A DNA stretch of 64,000 nucleotides from Streptococcus sp. LPB0220 (GTDB lineage Bacteria > Bacillota > Bacilli > Lactobacillales > Streptococcaceae): contig NZ_CP044230.1 in NCBI RefSeq assembly GCF_008727815.1, positions 170,001 to 234,000 on the forward strand. The letters are read 5' to 3'. The first letter of the stretch is position 1. Every line of letters starts with the position of its first letter. Positions 26,565 to 38,400 of this stretch are shown in pieces. The position numbers and the translations under genes were made by a program. Below the pieces are notes generated by a model. That model did no database searches. It saw nothing but the letters and a program-made list of their open reading frames with translations, and was not told the DNA's origin.

Positions 26565-27020
26565 ATGAAGATTCGTTTTGAGGAAAAACAGGATATCGCA
26601 GAAAGCAACCCCTGTGTGGTCATTCAAGCCAAGCAATTATCTGATCAAGCACGAGAGGTGATGGACTATCTCGAACAATTTTCGACAGTGAATCAAGTAG
26701 TGATTCCTATCAAAACAGATGATCATTTGATTATGGTGAAAATTGATGACATTATTCTAGCCGAGATTGATAAGAATCAGCTAACCATTTATACGACAGA
26801 CAAAACGTTCACCGTCAGAGATACTTTGACAAATTTTCAACATCGGATTAATCGTCGTAATTTTTTACAGATATCACGCCACGCGGTGATGAATATCGAC
26901 CATTTAGAATCGCTATCGGATAGTTTTTCAGGCAATATGATGGCTAAACTGACACGCGGAGTGAAATCAAGTGTCAGTCGGAAATATGTCAAATCCTTGA
27001 TGGATTATTTAGGGGTATAG
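26565..27020 (+). CDS. LytTR DNA-binding regulator
   Basis: Regulator of 151 residues: short N-terminal part with no receiver domain, then a LytTR DNA-binding domain (about 50-148) with LTIYTTDKTFTVRDTLTNFQ and RRNFLQISRHAVMNIDHLES. ATG 26565 is chosen; a frame 18 bases longer starts with GTG and lacks a ribosome site. The gene pairs with a DUF3021 membrane protein 9 bases downstream, the layout of LytTR regulatory systems, in which a membrane partner holds the regulator inactive. Likely controls this ABC operon. Confidence 0.87.
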   Translation: MKIRFEEKQDIAESNPCVVIQAKQLSDQAREVMDYLEQFSTVNQVVIPIKTDDHLIMVKIDDIILAEIDKNQLTIYTTDKTFTVRDTLTNFQHRINRRNFLQISRHAVMNIDHLESLSDSFSGNMMAKLTRGVKSSVSRKYVKSLMDYLGV

Positions 27021-27029
27021 GAGAAAGTG

Positions 27030-27443
27030 ATGAAACGAGTTATAGCTTATTTTGTATCTGGTATGAGGACAGGATCCTTCTTTTATTTGTGTTTGGTGTT
27101 ATTATCCCATATCTATCCCAACATCGTCTATCCCGCTGTGAATGTACGCAACATCCTAGCGATCTTTTTAATGAGTGGAACAATGGGAGTTTTGACGTTC
27201 ATTCTTGAGGAAGAAGAGTTTTTGACCTATAGTTTGCGTGTGGTCCTGCATTTAGTTGTGACAGCTACCATCTTAGCATTGACCTACTTATTTTTTGGCT
27301 GGGGGGCAGCCTTACGGAGCCCGATTCCTTGGTTGATCTTTCTAGCCATTTACGGCCTGATCTGGCTTTACCAGATTTGGCAACTCCATAAAAAAACTCA
27401 ACGAATCAACCAAGCATTGTTGTATCGCAGAAAAGGGAAATAG
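27030..27443 (+). CDS. DUF3021 membrane protein, LytTR partner
   Basis: Membrane protein of 137 residues with four predicted helices and a basic cytoplasmic tail, DUF3021 family (recognised by its pairing with LytTR and by the RTGSFFYL and FILEEEEF patches). ATG 27030 is used; GTG 27027 directly before it is an alternative. Probably the membrane inhibitor of the LytTR regulator, by analogy with HdrRM/BrsRM systems. Confidence 0.8.
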   Translation: MKRVIAYFVSGMRTGSFFYLCLVLLSHIYPNIVYPAVNVRNILAIFLMSGTMGVLTFILEEEEFLTYSLRVVLHLVVTATILALTYLFFGWGAALRSPIPWLIFLAIYGLIWLYQIWQLHKKTQRINQALLYRRKGK

Positions 27444-27464
27444 TCCCAGAAAAAAGTGTATAAG

Positions 27465-27499
27465 AAAACCACGAAGTTTCGTATTAACTTCGTGGTTTT
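27465..27499. terminator. bidirectional terminator, DUF3021 / tyrS
   Basis: Perfect 14-bp stem AAAACCACGAAGTT / AACTTCGTGGTTTT with a 7-base loop between converging genes; A- and T-runs on both sides serve both directions. Confidence 0.92.
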
Positions 27500-27505
27500 A
27501 CTTTC

Positions 27506-28762
27506 TTAATAAGTCAAAACAAAGTATTTTTTCTTACCGCGGCGGATAACGGTCAATTCATTTTCTAATTTATCGCTATCGCTCAAGACATAGTCAAGAT
27601 CTTGGATGCGTTCGCCGTTAACGTAGATAGCACCATTTTGAACATCTTCGCGGGCTTGGCGTTTAGAATTTACCACACCAGCTGTGACCAAGAGTTCAAC
27701 GATGTTGAGGTTATCTTCTGCTTGGACCTGGTAGTTTGGCACACCACGAAGGCCTTGTTTGAGTTCTTTGACAGAAAGCTTTTTGATGTTCCCTGCAAAG
27801 AGTTGTTCGGTGATGTTGAGGGCTTCTTTGTAGGCTTCTTCACCGTGGACAAGAGTAACCACTTCACGCGCCAAGATCTTTTGAGCCAAGCGTTCATGAG
27901 GAGCAGCCTCAAACTGTTTGCGAATCTCTTCGATTTCATCGAGTGACAAGAAAGTGAAGATCTTCAAGAAGCGCACAGCGTCGGCATCCATCACATTCAT
28001 CCAGAATTGGTACATTTCGTAAGGAGATGTTTTGTCTGCATTGAGCCAGACGGCGTTTCCTTCTGATTTTCCGAATTTCTTACCAGTTGCATCTGTGATC
28101 AAAGGCACAGTCATAACATGACCAGTTTTATCCGCTTTACGGCGCATCAACTCAGTACCAGCTGTCATGTTTCCCCATTGGTCAGATCCACCGATTTGAA
28201 GGGTGACATTGTGTTCTTGGTTGAGGACGTAGAAGTCATAGCCTTGCATGATTTGGTAGGCAAACTCTGTGTAAGAAATCCCTGTCTCAATCCGTTTTTT
28301 AACAGATTCTTTACTCATCATAGCATTGACCGTAAAGTATTTTCCGACATCACGAAGGAAGTCAATAAAGCTAATGCTTCCGAACCAATCGTAGTTGTTG
28401 ACCATTTCGGCTTTATTGTCCCCATTTTCAAAATCGAGGAAACGAGACAATTGTCCTTGAATGGAGCGAACCCATTCTTGTACAGTTTCTTTTGTTTGGA
28501 GACTACGTTCAGCATCTTTGAAGGACGGATCTCCAATGAGACCAGTCGCACCGCCAACGAGCGCATAAGGTTTGTGGCCTGCTAGTTGAAGACGACGGCT
28601 CGTCAAGATGGCAACCAAGTGACCAAGGTGAAGGCTGTCAGCAGTTGGATCATAACCAGTATAATAAGAAACCTGACCTTCTTCCAGTGCTTTGCGTAAG
28701 GCTTCTTCATCCGTCGTTTGAAATACCAAACCACGCTCTTTTAGCTCATCAAAAATGTGCAT
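27506..28762 (-). CDS. tyrS: tyrosyl-tRNA synthetase
   Basis: Class I aminoacyl-tRNA synthetase of 418 residues charging tRNA-Tyr. HIGH motif as HLGH in [11 protein letters not shown] (about 43-53), KMSKS as KFGKS, and a C-terminal S4 RNA-binding domain ([20 protein letters not shown]). [11 protein letters not shown] at 28762 follows AAAGGAG and is preferred over a start 10 codons upstream. No T-box is visible in the short leader, unusual among Firmicutes but common for streptococcal tyrS. Confidence 0.96.
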   Translation of the reverse strand: MHIFDELKERGLVFQTTDEEALRKALEEGQVSYYTGYDPTADSLHLGHLVAILTSRRLQLAGHKPYALVGGATGLIGDPSFKDAERSLQTKETVQEWVRSIQGQLSRFLDFENGDNKAEMVNNYDWFGSISFIDFLRDVGKYFTVNAMMSKESVKKRIETGISYTEFAYQIMQGYDFYVLNQEHNVTLQIGGSDQWGNMTAGTELMRRKADKTGHVMTVPLITDATGKKFGKSEGNAVWLNADKTSPYEMYQFWMNVMDADAVRFLKIFTFLSLDEIEEIRKQFEAAPHERLAQKILAREVVTLVHGEEAYKEALNITEQLFAGNIKKLSVKELKQGLRGVPNYQVQAEDNLNIVELLVTAGVVNSKRQAREDVQNGAIYVNGERIQDLDYVLSDSDKLENELTVIRRGKKKYFVLTY

Positions 28763-28798
28763 GTGTCTTTTCTCCTTTATAAGTTTATTCATTTCTCT

Positions 28799-28826
28799 AT
28801 TCTACCATAAACCACGGAAATGGCAA
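28799..28826 (-). promoter_or_regulatory. tyrS promoter
   Basis: Minus strand: TTGCCA (28826-28821), 16 bases, TGGTAGAAT extended -10 (TAGAAT at 28804-28799). Confidence 0.6.
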
Positions 28827-28890
28827 TGGTTTCCATCATTTTCTTGACCTTACTCAAGAAGATTGAGTGACGATTTCTACGCTCTTGTGA

Positions 28891-28920
28891 TTGAAAACAA
28901 AGGGCCTAATCTGCTATAAT
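28891..28920 (+). promoter_or_regulatory. pbp1b promoter
   Basis: TTGAAA (28891-28896), 18-base spacer, TATAAT (28915-28920); start near 28927, followed by AAGGAG at 28930-28935. Confidence 0.75.
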
Positions 28921-28944
28921 ATAGGGAACAAGGAGAAAGAATCA

Positions 28945-31401
28945 GTGAATCAATTAAAAGAGAAGCTGCAAGAATTTTGGACGAAGATTCAAAAATTCTT
29001 TGCAAATATGTATACAGAAACTCCGAATAAGGAAAAAAGTGAGGAAAGTAGCTGGTCTGTCGGTGATATTTTTGCGACCTTTTTACGAACCCTCAAACTC
29101 TTGTGGGATGTCATGATCGCCCTGTTCGTGTGCCTCTTTTTATTTGGCGCAGGGATCGGGATTGGTTATGCGGCGAGCCTCTTTAGTAACGTCAAGGTTC
29201 CAAAGACAGAAGAATTGGTCCAGCAGGTCCGCAATGTCAGCAGTGTTTCAAAACTGACTTATTCAGATAAGAGTTTGATTGCAGAAGTGGACAGTGATTT
29301 GATCCGCACGCCAGTAGCAGGAGACGCCATTTCAGACAATGTCAAGAAGGCTGTGATCGCTACTGAGGATGAGAATTTTGAAAGCCACAAGGGGGTTGTA
29401 CCTAAAGCCGTTCTTCGGGCAACACTTGGATCTGTAGCCGGTGTGGGCTCCTCTAGTGGGGGATCAACCCTGACCCAGCAGTTGATCAAACAGCAAGTCG
29501 TGGGAGACGCTCCAACCTTTACTCGTAAGGCGACAGAGATTGTCGATGCCTTGGCTTTAGAGCGGGGAATGGATAAAAATGAAATCCTGACCACCTACTT
29601 AAATGTTTCGCCTTTTGGACGCAACAATCGGGGACAAAATATTGCGGGTGTGGAAGCTGCAGCTCAAGGGATCTTTGGCGTCTCTGCGAAAGACTTGTCC
29701 GTTCCACAAGCGGCCTTTATCGCTGGCTTGCCACAAAGTCCGATTGTCTACTCTCCTTATGCTGCAGACGGTAGCCTAAAGAGCAAGGAGAACCTCGAGT
29801 TAGGTCTGGCGCGTGCCAAAGACGTTTTGTTCAATATGTACCGGACAGGAGCCTTGTCGAAAAAAGACTACGAGACCTATGCTCAGTACGACTTGACCAA
29901 AGACTTCATCGCTCCAGATGGCATCGAGAAAACACCGCATGACTACCTCTACTTCCAAGCCATGGCAGAAGCAAAAGAGGCCATGTATGATTACTTGATC
30001 AAGCGAGACAATGTCACCAAGCAAGACTTGAAAAATAATGAAACCGTCAAGGCTTACCAGGAATTAGCTGAGAGCGAGTTGCGCGAAGGTGGCTACACCA
30101 TTCAAACCACGATTAACAAACCGGTTCACAATGCGATGCAGGCCGCGGTATCGAATTTTGGAAGTGTCTTGGATGATGGGACGGGTCTTGTAGAAGTTGG
30201 GAATGTCCTTATGGACAACCGAACGGGTGCCGTTTTAGGATTTATCGGTGGACGGAATTTTGACGGCAACCAAAACAACCATGCTTTTGATACAGAGCGT
30301 TCCCCAGGGTCTACTATCAAACCGCTGTTGGCATATGGGATTGCCATCGACCAAGGCTTGATGGGAAGCAATAGCATCCTTTCTAACTACCCGACTAATT
30401 TCTCAAGTGGGGAGCCGATCATGCACGTGGATAGCCGAGGGACAGCCATGATGGATCTTCGTGAGGCCCTCAATACCTCATGGAATATTCCAGCTTACTG
30501 GACTTACCGGACTCTTCGTGAAAAAGGTGTGGATGTCCCATCCTACATGAAGAAAATGGGCTATGATATCCCTGAATATGGCATTGAGAGTCTGCCGATG
30601 GGGGGAGGAATTGAGGTCACTGTTGCCCAACATACCAATGGTTTCCAAACCATTGCTAACAATGGGAACTACCTCAAACGCTACATGGTAGAGCAAATCA
30701 TTGATCGAGATGGAGATGTGGTATACAAGCACGAGGCAGATCCTGTTCGTGTTTACTCTCCAGCAACGGCAACGATTATGCAGGATCTCTTGCGCGGGGT
30801 TATTACGTCTGGTGCAACAACGACCTTTAAGTCACGGATTAGCCAAGTCAACCCAACGCTGGCAGGTGCAGACTGGATTGGAAAAACCGGTACCACTAAC
30901 TCAAATGGAGATATGTGGTTGATGCTGTCCACCCCTAATGTTTCTTTAGGAGGTTGGATCGGTCATGACAACAATGCTTCCATGCAGACCTTGACTGGAT
31001 ACAACAACAATGCCCAATACATGGCGCAGTTGGCGAATGCAATCTACCAAGCAGATCCAAGTCTCTTTGGGATTCAGGATAAATTCACTCTCGATAAGAG
31101 TGTGATCCGCTCTGAAGTGCTCAAATCGACTGGTGAAAGACCGGGCCGCGTCAATGTCAATGGTCGGGATATCGATGTGAGCGGTCAAATGGTGACGAGC
31201 CTTTGGGCCAAAAACGGAGCGCCAACCACTCAATACCGCTTTGCCATCGGGGGATCGGATAGCGATTATCAAAGTGCTTGGGCAGCCATTCTCGGTAATT
31301 CCAGTGGAAATCAGTCGAATAATAAGAACAATTCGACAACCAATAGTTCATCCAGCAATAGTTCAAATCGAAACAGCTCAAATCGTGGCAATCGACACTA
31401 G
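28945..31401 (+). CDS. pbp1b: penicillin-binding protein 1b, bifunctional
   Basis: Class A PBP of 818 residues that polymerises and crosslinks peptidoglycan. GTG start 28945 behind AAGGAG. Short cytoplasmic part, one membrane helix (about 55-80), GT51 transglycosylase domain with [11 protein letters not shown] and [11 protein letters not shown], then transpeptidase domain with SPGSTIKP (catalytic Ser), SWN and KTGTT motifs. The C-terminus ends in a low-complexity Asn/Ser tail (last 35 residues or so). Located immediately before rpoB as in pneumococcus. Confidence 0.95.
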   Translation: MNQLKEKLQEFWTKIQKFFANMYTETPNKEKSEESSWSVGDIFATFLRTLKLLWDVMIALFVCLFLFGAGIGIGYAASLFSNVKVPKTEELVQQVRNVSSVSKLTYSDKSLIAEVDSDLIRTPVAGDAISDNVKKAVIATEDENFESHKGVVPKAVLRATLGSVAGVGSSSGGSTLTQQLIKQQVVGDAPTFTRKATEIVDALALERGMDKNEILTTYLNVSPFGRNNRGQNIAGVEAAAQGIFGVSAKDLSVPQAAFIAGLPQSPIVYSPYAADGSLKSKENLELGLARAKDVLFNMYRTGALSKKDYETYAQYDLTKDFIAPDGIEKTPHDYLYFQAMAEAKEAMYDYLIKRDNVTKQDLKNNETVKAYQELAESELREGGYTIQTTINKPVHNAMQAAVSNFGSVLDDGTGLVEVGNVLMDNRTGAVLGFIGGRNFDGNQNNHAFDTERSPGSTIKPLLAYGIAIDQGLMGSNSILSNYPTNFSSGEPIMHVDSRGTAMMDLREALNTSWNIPAYWTYRTLREKGVDVPSYMKKMGYDIPEYGIESLPMGGGIEVTVAQHTNGFQTIANNGNYLKRYMVEQIIDRDGDVVYKHEADPVRVYSPATATIMQDLLRGVITSGATTTFKSRISQVNPTLAGADWIGKTGTTNSNGDMWLMLSTPNVSLGGWIGHDNNASMQTLTGYNNNAQYMAQLANAIYQADPSLFGIQDKFTLDKSVIRSEVLKSTGERPGRVNVNGRDIDVSGQMVTSLWAKNGAPTTQYRFAIGGSDSDYQSAWAAILGNSSGNQSNNKNNSTTNSSSSNSSNRNSSNRGNRH

Positions 31402-31431
31402 TCTGATCCAGTAGAAAACCTGGAGAAAGCC

Positions 31432-31460
31432 TTGATTTTTGGAGCAAAAAACGGTATAAT
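31432..31460 (+). promoter_or_regulatory. rpoB promoter
   Basis: TTGATT (31432-31437), 17-base spacer, TATAAT (31455-31460). It gives a leader of about 285 bases before the rpoB start. Confidence 0.82.
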
Positions 31461-31517
31461 AGTGATAACTAATTTGTCGTGTGCTTTATTTGAAATATTG
31501 TCCAAATAAGAGCTTAC

Positions 31518-31561
31518 AGCAGTTAAATCTTACTTGAATAAGTCGATTTAGCTGCTCTTTT
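31518..31561 (+). terminator. attenuator-like terminator in the rpoB leader
   Basis: AGCAGTTAAATC (31518-31529) pairs with GATTTAGCTGCT (31545-31556) and is followed by CTTTTT. Because it lies about 55 bases after the rpoB promoter, it should attenuate rpoBC as well as end pbp1b transcripts. Confidence 0.78.
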
Positions 31562-31639
31562 TGTGCCTATTTTTCAGAAAAATCCTAGTTTGTTACACAA
31601 ATTTAATTTTTCTAAAAATTACAAAAAGCGACGAATGAG

Positions 31640-31726
31640 GTGAAGAGATAGCTCTTCACGTGATGCAAATCACACAATTGTAGTTAAAACCGGATAGGTG
31701 GTGAAAGTCATTTTACCAAGCTATCC
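31640..31726 (+). other. structured part of the rpoB leader
   Basis: Three hairpins in a row: GTGAAGAG-ATAG-CTCTTCAC (31640-31659), GTGAT-GCAA-ATCAC (31660-31673), and GGATAG (31692-31697) with CTATCC (31721-31726). All stems are perfect. No coding sequence is seen. Could act in transcript processing, antitermination or autoregulation; undetermined. Confidence 0.6.
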
Positions 31727-31752
31727 TAGTATGGAAAAAGGAGCTAAAAACT

Positions 31753-34700
31753 TTGGCAGGACATGACGTTCAATACGGGAAACATCGGACCCGTCGTAGT
31801 TTTTCAAGAATCAAAGAGGTTCTTGATTTACCAAACTTGATTGAAATCCAGACAGACTCATTCAAAGATTTCTTGGATCATGGCTTGAAGGAAGTATTTG
31901 AAGATGTGCTTCCCATCTCAAACTTCACGGATACAATGGAATTGGAATTTGTGGGTTATGAAATCCGCGAACCTAAGTATTCGCTTGAAGAAGCGCGCAT
32001 CCACGATGCCAGCTACTCAGCACCAATCTTTGTGACCTTCCGTTTGGTCAACAAAGAAACAGGTGAAATCAAGACCCAAGAAGTTTTCTTTGGTGATTTC
32101 CCAATCATGACTGAAATGGGAACCTTCATCATCAATGGTGGAGAACGGATTATCGTATCTCAGTTGGTCCGCTCACCAGGTGTCTACTTCAATGATAAGG
32201 TGGACAAGAATGGTAAGGTTGGTTATGGATCAACTGTTATCCCTAACCGTGGGGCTTGGTTAGAGCTTGAAACCGACTCAAAAGACATTGCTTACACACG
32301 TATCGACCGCACACGTAAGATTCCATTTACAACTCTTGTGCGTGCTCTTGGATTCTCTGGAGATGATGAAATCATCGATATCTTTGGGGATAGCGAATTG
32401 GTTCGTAATACCATTGAAAAAGATATCCACAAAAATCCAATGGATTCACGGACAGATGAAGCCCTCAAAGAAATCTACGAGCGTCTTCGTCCGGGTGAAC
32501 CAAAAACAGCGGAAAGCTCACGCAGCTTGTTGGTAGCTCGTTTCTTTGATCCACGTCGTTATGACTTGGCTCCTGTCGGTCGCTACAAGATCAACAAGAA
32601 ACTCAATATCAAGAACCGCTTGTTGAACCAAACAATCGCAGAACCATTGGTAGATGCTGAAACAGGGGAAATCCTTGTAGAAGCTGGTACTGTCATGACG
32701 CGCGATGTGATCGACAGCATCTCTGAACAATTGGATAACGGTTTGAACAAAATCACCTACATTCCAAATGATGCTGCTGTTTTGACAGAACCAGTAGAAT
32801 TGCAAAAATTCAAAGTTGTCGCTCCAACAGATCCAGACCGCGTTGTCACCATCATCGGAAATGCCAACCCATCTGACAAAGTACGGATTGTAACTCCAGC
32901 AGATATCTTGGCAGAAATGAGCTATTTCTTGAACCTGGCAGAAGGTATTGGTCGCGTGGATGATATCGACCACCTTGGAAACCGTCGGATTCGTGCCGTT
33001 GGTGAATTGCTTGCCAACCAAGTGCGTCTTGGACTTTCACGGATGGAACGAAACGTTCGCGAACGGATGTCTGTACAAGATAACGATGTCTTGACACCAC
33101 AACAAATCATCAACATCCGTCCAGTAACTGCAGCAATTAAAGAATTCTTTGGTTCTTCCCAATTGTCACAGTTCATGGACCAACACAACCCGCTTTCTGA
33201 GTTGTCTCACAAACGTCGTTTGTCTGCCTTAGGGCCTGGTGGTTTGACACGTGACCGCGCTGGATATGAAGTACGTGACGTGCACTATACCCACTATGGT
33301 CGTATGTGTCCAATCGAAACACCTGAAGGACCAAACATCGGTTTGATCAACAACTTGTCATCTTATGGACACTTGAACAAGTATGGTTTCATCCAAACAC
33401 CATACCGTAAAGTGGACCGTGAAAAAGGTGTAGTCACTAACGAAATCGTTTGGTTGACAGCCGATGAAGAAGATGAGTACATCGTTGCTCAGGCCAACTC
33501 TAAGTTGAACGAAAAGGGTGGCTTTGCTGAGCCAATCGTTATGGGACGTCACCGTGGTAACAACCAAGAGTTCCCATCTGATCAAGTCGACTACATGGAC
33601 GTGTCTCCAAAACAAGTAGTTGCCGTTGCGACAGCATGTATTCCTTTCTTGGAAAACGATGACTCCAACCGTGCCCTCATGGGTGCCAACATGCAACGTC
33701 AGGCTGTGCCATTGATTGATCCAAAAGCCCCTTATGTGGGTACTGGTATGGAATACCAAGCTGCCCATGACTCAGGAGCTGCAGTCATTGCTCAACACGA
33801 TGGTAAAGTTACTTACGCGGATGCAGACAAGGTAGAAGTTCGTCGGGAAGATGGATCTCTTGATGTATATCACATCCAAAAATTCCGTCGTTCAAACTCA
33901 GGTACGGCTTACAACCAACGTACCCTTGTAAAAGTTGGCGATGTTGTTGAAAAAGGCGACTTTATTGCTGACGGTCCATCGATGGAAAAAGGGGAAATGG
34001 CCCTTGGTCAAAACCCAATCGTCGCTTACATGACTTGGGAAGGGTATAACTTCGAGGATGCCGTTATCATGAGCGAACGCTTGGTGAAAGAAGATGTCTA
34101 CACATCTGTTCACTTGGAAGAATTCGAATCAGAAACACGCGATACCAAGTTAGGCCCTGAAGAAATTACCCGTGAAATTCCAAACGTCGGGGAAGATGCT
34201 CTTCGTGACTTGGATGAAACAGGTATTATCCGTATTGGTGCGGAAGTAAAAGAAGGCGATATCCTTGTCGGTAAGGTCACACCGAAGGGTGAAAAAGACC
34301 TTTCTGCTGAAGAACGTCTCCTTCACGCGATCTTTGGAGATAAATCTCGTGAAGTGCGGGATACATCACTCCGTGTACCTCACGGTGGAGATGGAGTCGT
34401 TCGCGATGTTAAGATCTTTACACGTGCAAACGGAGATGAATTGCAATCGGGTGTCAACATGTTGGTTCGTGTTTACATCGCACAAAAACGCAAGATCCGC
34501 GTCGGAGATAAGATGGCCGGTCGTCACGGAAACAAAGGGGTTGTGTCTCGTATTGTTCCAGTTGAAGATATGCCTTACCTTCCAGACGGTACACCGGTTG
34601 ATATCATGTTGAACCCTCTTGGGGTGCCATCACGTATGAATATCGGTCAGGTTATGGAACTTCACCTTGGTATGGCCGCTCGTAACTTGGGTATTCACAT

Positions 34701-35322
34701 CGCAACACCAGTCTTTGACGGAGCAAGCTCAGAAGACCTCTGGGATACTGTAAAAGAAGCTGGTATGGATAGCGATGCTAAGACTATTCTTTACGATGGA
34801 CGTACAGGTGAGCCATTTGACAACCGTGTCTCTGTCGGTGTCATGTACATGATCAAGCTCCACCACATGGTTGATGATAAACTCCATGCCCGTTCAGTCG
34901 GACCTTACTCAATGGTTACCCAACAACCACTCGGAGGGAAAGCTCAATTTGGTGGACAACGTTTCGGGGAAATGGAAGTGTGGGCCCTTGAGGCTTATGG
35001 TGCATCAAATGTCCTTCAAGAAATCTTGACTTACAAGTCAGATGATGTCAACGGACGTTTGAAAGCCTATGAAGCGATTACCAAAGGTAAACCAATTCCA
35101 AAACCAGGTGTACCAGAATCCTTCCGCGTTCTTGTCAAAGAATTGCAATCACTTGGTCTTGACATGCGTGTCTTGGACGAAGATGATCAAGAAGTGGAAC
35201 TTCGTGACCTCGATGAAGGGGAAGACGATGATGTGATTCATGTGGATGACCTTGAAAAAGCACGTGAAAAAGCAGCCAAGGAAGCAAAAGCAGCCTTTGA
35301 TGCTGAAGAATCAGAAAAATAA
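31753..35322 (+). CDS. rpoB: RNA polymerase beta subunit
   Basis: Beta subunit of 1189 residues. TTG start behind AAAAAGGAG. The rifampicin region reads [20 protein letters not shown] then [11 protein letters not shown], i.e. the susceptible type at the usual Asp, His and Ser positions. The flap and the C-terminal [19 protein letters not shown] clamp-connector are present. The acidic C-terminal tail (DEGEDDD onwards) is typical of streptococci. Codon bias indicates high expression. Cotranscribed with rpoC. Confidence 0.98.
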   Translation: MAGHDVQYGKHRTRRSFSRIKEVLDLPNLIEIQTDSFKDFLDHGLKEVFEDVLPISNFTDTMELEFVGYEIREPKYSLEEARIHDASYSAPIFVTFRLVNKETGEIKTQEVFFGDFPIMTEMGTFIINGGERIIVSQLVRSPGVYFNDKVDKNGKVGYGSTVIPNRGAWLELETDSKDIAYTRIDRTRKIPFTTLVRALGFSGDDEIIDIFGDSELVRNTIEKDIHKNPMDSRTDEALKEIYERLRPGEPKTAESSRSLLVARFFDPRRYDLAPVGRYKINKKLNIKNRLLNQTIAEPLVDAETGEILVEAGTVMTRDVIDSISEQLDNGLNKITYIPNDAAVLTEPVELQKFKVVAPTDPDRVVTIIGNANPSDKVRIVTPADILAEMSYFLNLAEGIGRVDDIDHLGNRRIRAVGELLANQVRLGLSRMERNVRERMSVQDNDVLTPQQIINIRPVTAAIKEFFGSSQLSQFMDQHNPLSELSHKRRLSALGPGGLTRDRAGYEVRDVHYTHYGRMCPIETPEGPNIGLINNLSSYGHLNKYGFIQTPYRKVDREKGVVTNEIVWLTADEEDEYIVAQANSKLNEKGGFAEPIVMGRHRGNNQEFPSDQVDYMDVSPKQVVAVATACIPFLENDDSNRALMGANMQRQAVPLIDPKAPYVGTGMEYQAAHDSGAAVIAQHDGKVTYADADKVEVRREDGSLDVYHIQKFRRSNSGTAYNQRTLVKVGDVVEKGDFIADGPSMEKGEMALGQNPIVAYMTWEGYNFEDAVIMSERLVKEDVYTSVHLEEFESETRDTKLGPEEITREIPNVGEDALRDLDETGIIRIGAEVKEGDILVGKVTPKGEKDLSAEERLLHAIFGDKSREVRDTSLRVPHGGDGVVRDVKIFTRANGDELQSGVNMLVRVYIAQKRKIRVGDKMAGRHGNKGVVSRIVPVEDMPYLPDGTPVDIMLNPLGVPSRMNIGQVMELHLGMAARNLGIHIATPVFDGASSEDLWDTVKEAGMDSDAKTILYDGRTGEPFDNRVSVGVMYMIKLHHMVDDKLHARSVGPYSMVTQQPLGGKAQFGGQRFGEMEVWALEAYGASNVLQEILTYKSDDVNGRLKAYEAITKGKPIPKPGVPESFRVLVKELQSLGLDMRVLDEDDQEVELRDLDEGEDDDVIHVDDLEKAREKAAKEAKAAFDAEESEK

Positions 35323-35397
35323 TCAGTAAAAATGATTGTCTTGTGAGAAACCAATGCTTCTAGCAGGATGATTCGATAACAAGATACAGACACAAGG

Positions 35398-35430
35398 AGG
35401 TGCAAGAAAGTTTCCTTTCTTCCCCCACCT
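35398..35430 (+). other. hairpin between rpoB and rpoC
   Basis: AGGTG (35398-35402) pairs with CACCT (35426-35430), with an inner stem AAGAAAG-TTTC-CTTTCTT (35404-35421). There is no T-run. Possible mRNA processing or translational element in the 158-bp gap; the AGGAGGTG on its 5' side mimics a strong ribosome site with no start codon after it. Confidence 0.55.
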
Positions 35431-35480
35431 AAGCTGTATTCAAATGAAACAAGTATGAAAACAAGGAAAGGTAAGAAATA

Positions 35481-38400
35481 GTGGTTGATGTAAATCGTTT
35501 TAAAAGTATGCAAATCACCCTAGCTTCTCCAAGCAAGGTCCGTTCATGGTCTTATGGAGAGGTCAAGAAACCTGAAACAATCAACTACCGTACATTGAAA
35601 CCAGAACGTGAAGGTCTCTTTGATGAAGTCATCTTTGGACCTACAAAAGACTGGGAATGTGCGTGTGGGAAATACAAACGGATCCGTTACAAAGGGATCG
35701 TTTGTGACCGCTGTGGGGTTGAAGTAACACGTGCGAAAGTTCGTCGTGAACGCATGGGGCACATCGAGTTGAAAGCACCTGTATCACACATCTGGTACTT
35801 CAAAGGAATCCCTTCTCGTATGGGATTGACCTTGGATATGAGCCCTCGTGCCCTTGAAGAAGTCATTTACTTCGCAGCTTATGTGGTCATCGATCCAAAA
35901 GATACACCACTTGAGCACAAATCCATCATGACAGAACGTGAATACCGTGAACGCTTGCGTGAATACGGACCAGGTTCCTTTGTAGCTAAGATGGGTGCAG
36001 AAGCGATCCAAGACCTCTTGAAACAAGTGGATTTGGAAGCTGAAATTGCTCTCTTGAAAGAAGAATTGAAGACTGCAACTGGTCAAAAACGTGTGAAGGC
36101 TGTTCGTCGTTTGGATGTCTTGGATGCCTTCTACAAATCTGGTAACAAGCCAGAATGGATGGTTCTCAACATCCTTCCAGTTATTCCACCAGATCTTCGT
36201 CCGATGGTCCAATTGGATGGTGGCCGTTTTGCTGCCTCTGACTTGAACGACCTTTACCGCCGTGTAATCAACCGGAACAACCGTTTGGCACGTTTGCTTG
36301 AGTTGAATGCCCCTGGTATCATCGTGCAAAACGAAAAACGGATGCTCCAAGAAGCCGTTGATGCTTTGATCGATAACGGTCGTCGTGGTCGTCCGATCAC
36401 AGGACCAGGTAGCCGTCCACTGAAATCATTGAGTCACATGCTCAAAGGGAAACAAGGACGCTTCCGTCAAAACTTGCTCGGTAAACGGGTGGACTTCTCA
36501 GGACGTTCCGTTATCGCCGTTGGTCCAACTCTTAAGATGTACCAATGTGGTGTGCCACGTGAAATGGCGATCGAGCTCTTCAAACCATTCGTCATGCGTG
36601 AAATCGTTGCGCGTGATATCGTGCAAAACGTTAAAGCTGCAAAACGCTTGGTCGAACGCGGAGATGAACGCATCTGGGATATCCTAGAAGAAGTGATCAA
36701 AGAACACCCAGTTCTCTTGAACCGCGCACCGACCCTTCACCGTTTGGGGATCCAAGCTTTTGAACCTGTCTTGATTGACGGGAAAGCCCTTCGCTTGCAC
36801 CCACTTGTCTGTGAAGCCTACAATGCCGACTTTGACGGTGACCAAATGGCCATCCACGTACCGCTTTCAGAAGAAGCTCAAGCAGAAGCTCGTATCTTGA
36901 TGTTGGCTGCTGAGCACATCTTGAATCCAAAAGACGGTAAACCAGTTGTTACCCCATCTCAGGATATGGTATTGGGGAACTACTACCTCACTATGGAAGA
37001 AGCTGGTCGTGAAGGAGAAGGCATGGTCTTCAAAGACCGTGATGAAGCGGTCATGGCTCTTCGCAATGGCTATGTTCACTTGCATACACGTGTCGGAATT
37101 GCGACAGATAGCTTGAACAAACCATGGACAGAAGCGCAACAACACAAGATTCTCTTGACAACTGTTGGTAAGATCCTCTTTAACGATATCATGCCTGCAG
37201 AGCTTCCATACCTTCAAGAGCCAAATAATGCCAACTTGACAGAAGGCGTTCCAGCTAAGTACTTCTTGGAGCCTGGTCAAGATGTCAAAGCAGCGATTGA
37301 GAAATTGGAATTAAACGTTCCATTCAAGAAGAAAAATCTTGGAAATATCATCGCAGAAATCTTCAAACGCTTCCGTACAACTGAAACATCTGCTTTCTTG
37401 GACCGCTTGAAAGACTTGGGTTACCATCACTCAACCCTTGCTGGTTTGACAGTGGGGATTGCCGATATTCCGGTCGTTGAAGATAAAGCAGAAATCATTG
37501 AAGAATCTCACAAACGTGTGGAACAAATCACTAAACAATTCCGTCGTGGTTTGATCACAGATGATGAACGCTACAATGCCGTTACAGCTGAATGGCGTGC
37601 AGCCCGTGAAAAATTGGAAAAACGCTTAGTGGATAACCAAGATCCGAAGAACCCAATCGTTATGATGATGGACTCTGGAGCCCGTGGTAACATTTCAAAC
37701 TTCTCGCAACTTGCCGGTATGCGTGGTTTGATGGCCGCTCCAAACGGACGGATCATGGAATTGCCAATCCTGTCAAACTTCCGCGAAGGTTTGTCAGTAC
37801 TCGAAATGTTCTTCTCAACTCACGGTGCCCGTAAAGGGATGACCGATACGGCCCTCAAGACAGCCGACTCAGGTTACTTGACTCGTCGTTTGGTTGACGT
37901 GGCCCAAGACGTCATTATCCGTGAAGACGACTGTGGAACAGACCGTGGACTTGTGATCCGTGCCATTACTGATGGTAAGGAAATGATCGAGCCACTCGAA
38001 GAACGCTTGACTGGTCGTTATACCAAGAAATCTGTTAAACATCCTGAAACAGGTGAAGTCATCGTTGGTCCAGATACCTTGATTTCAGAAGACCTAGCAC
38101 GTGAAATTGTCAAAGCTGGTGTGGAAGAAGTCACTATCCGCTCTGTCTTTACATGTAACACCCGCCATGGTGTCTGCCGTCACTGTTATGGTATCAACTT
38201 GGCGACTGGTGATGCGGTTGAAGTGGGTGAAGCAGTCGGAACTATCGCTGCCCAATCTATCGGGGAACCTGGTACACAGTTGACCATGCGTACCTTCCAC
38301 ACGGGTGGGGTTGCCTCAAATACCGATATCACGCAAGGTCTTCCTCGTGTCCAAGAAATCTTTGAAGCCCGCAATCCAAAAGGGGAAGCGGTCATCACTG

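Noticed and set aside
28763..28944. T-box riboswitch in front of tyrS
   Set aside because: The predicted leader is only about 30 bases and contains no T-box core sequence.
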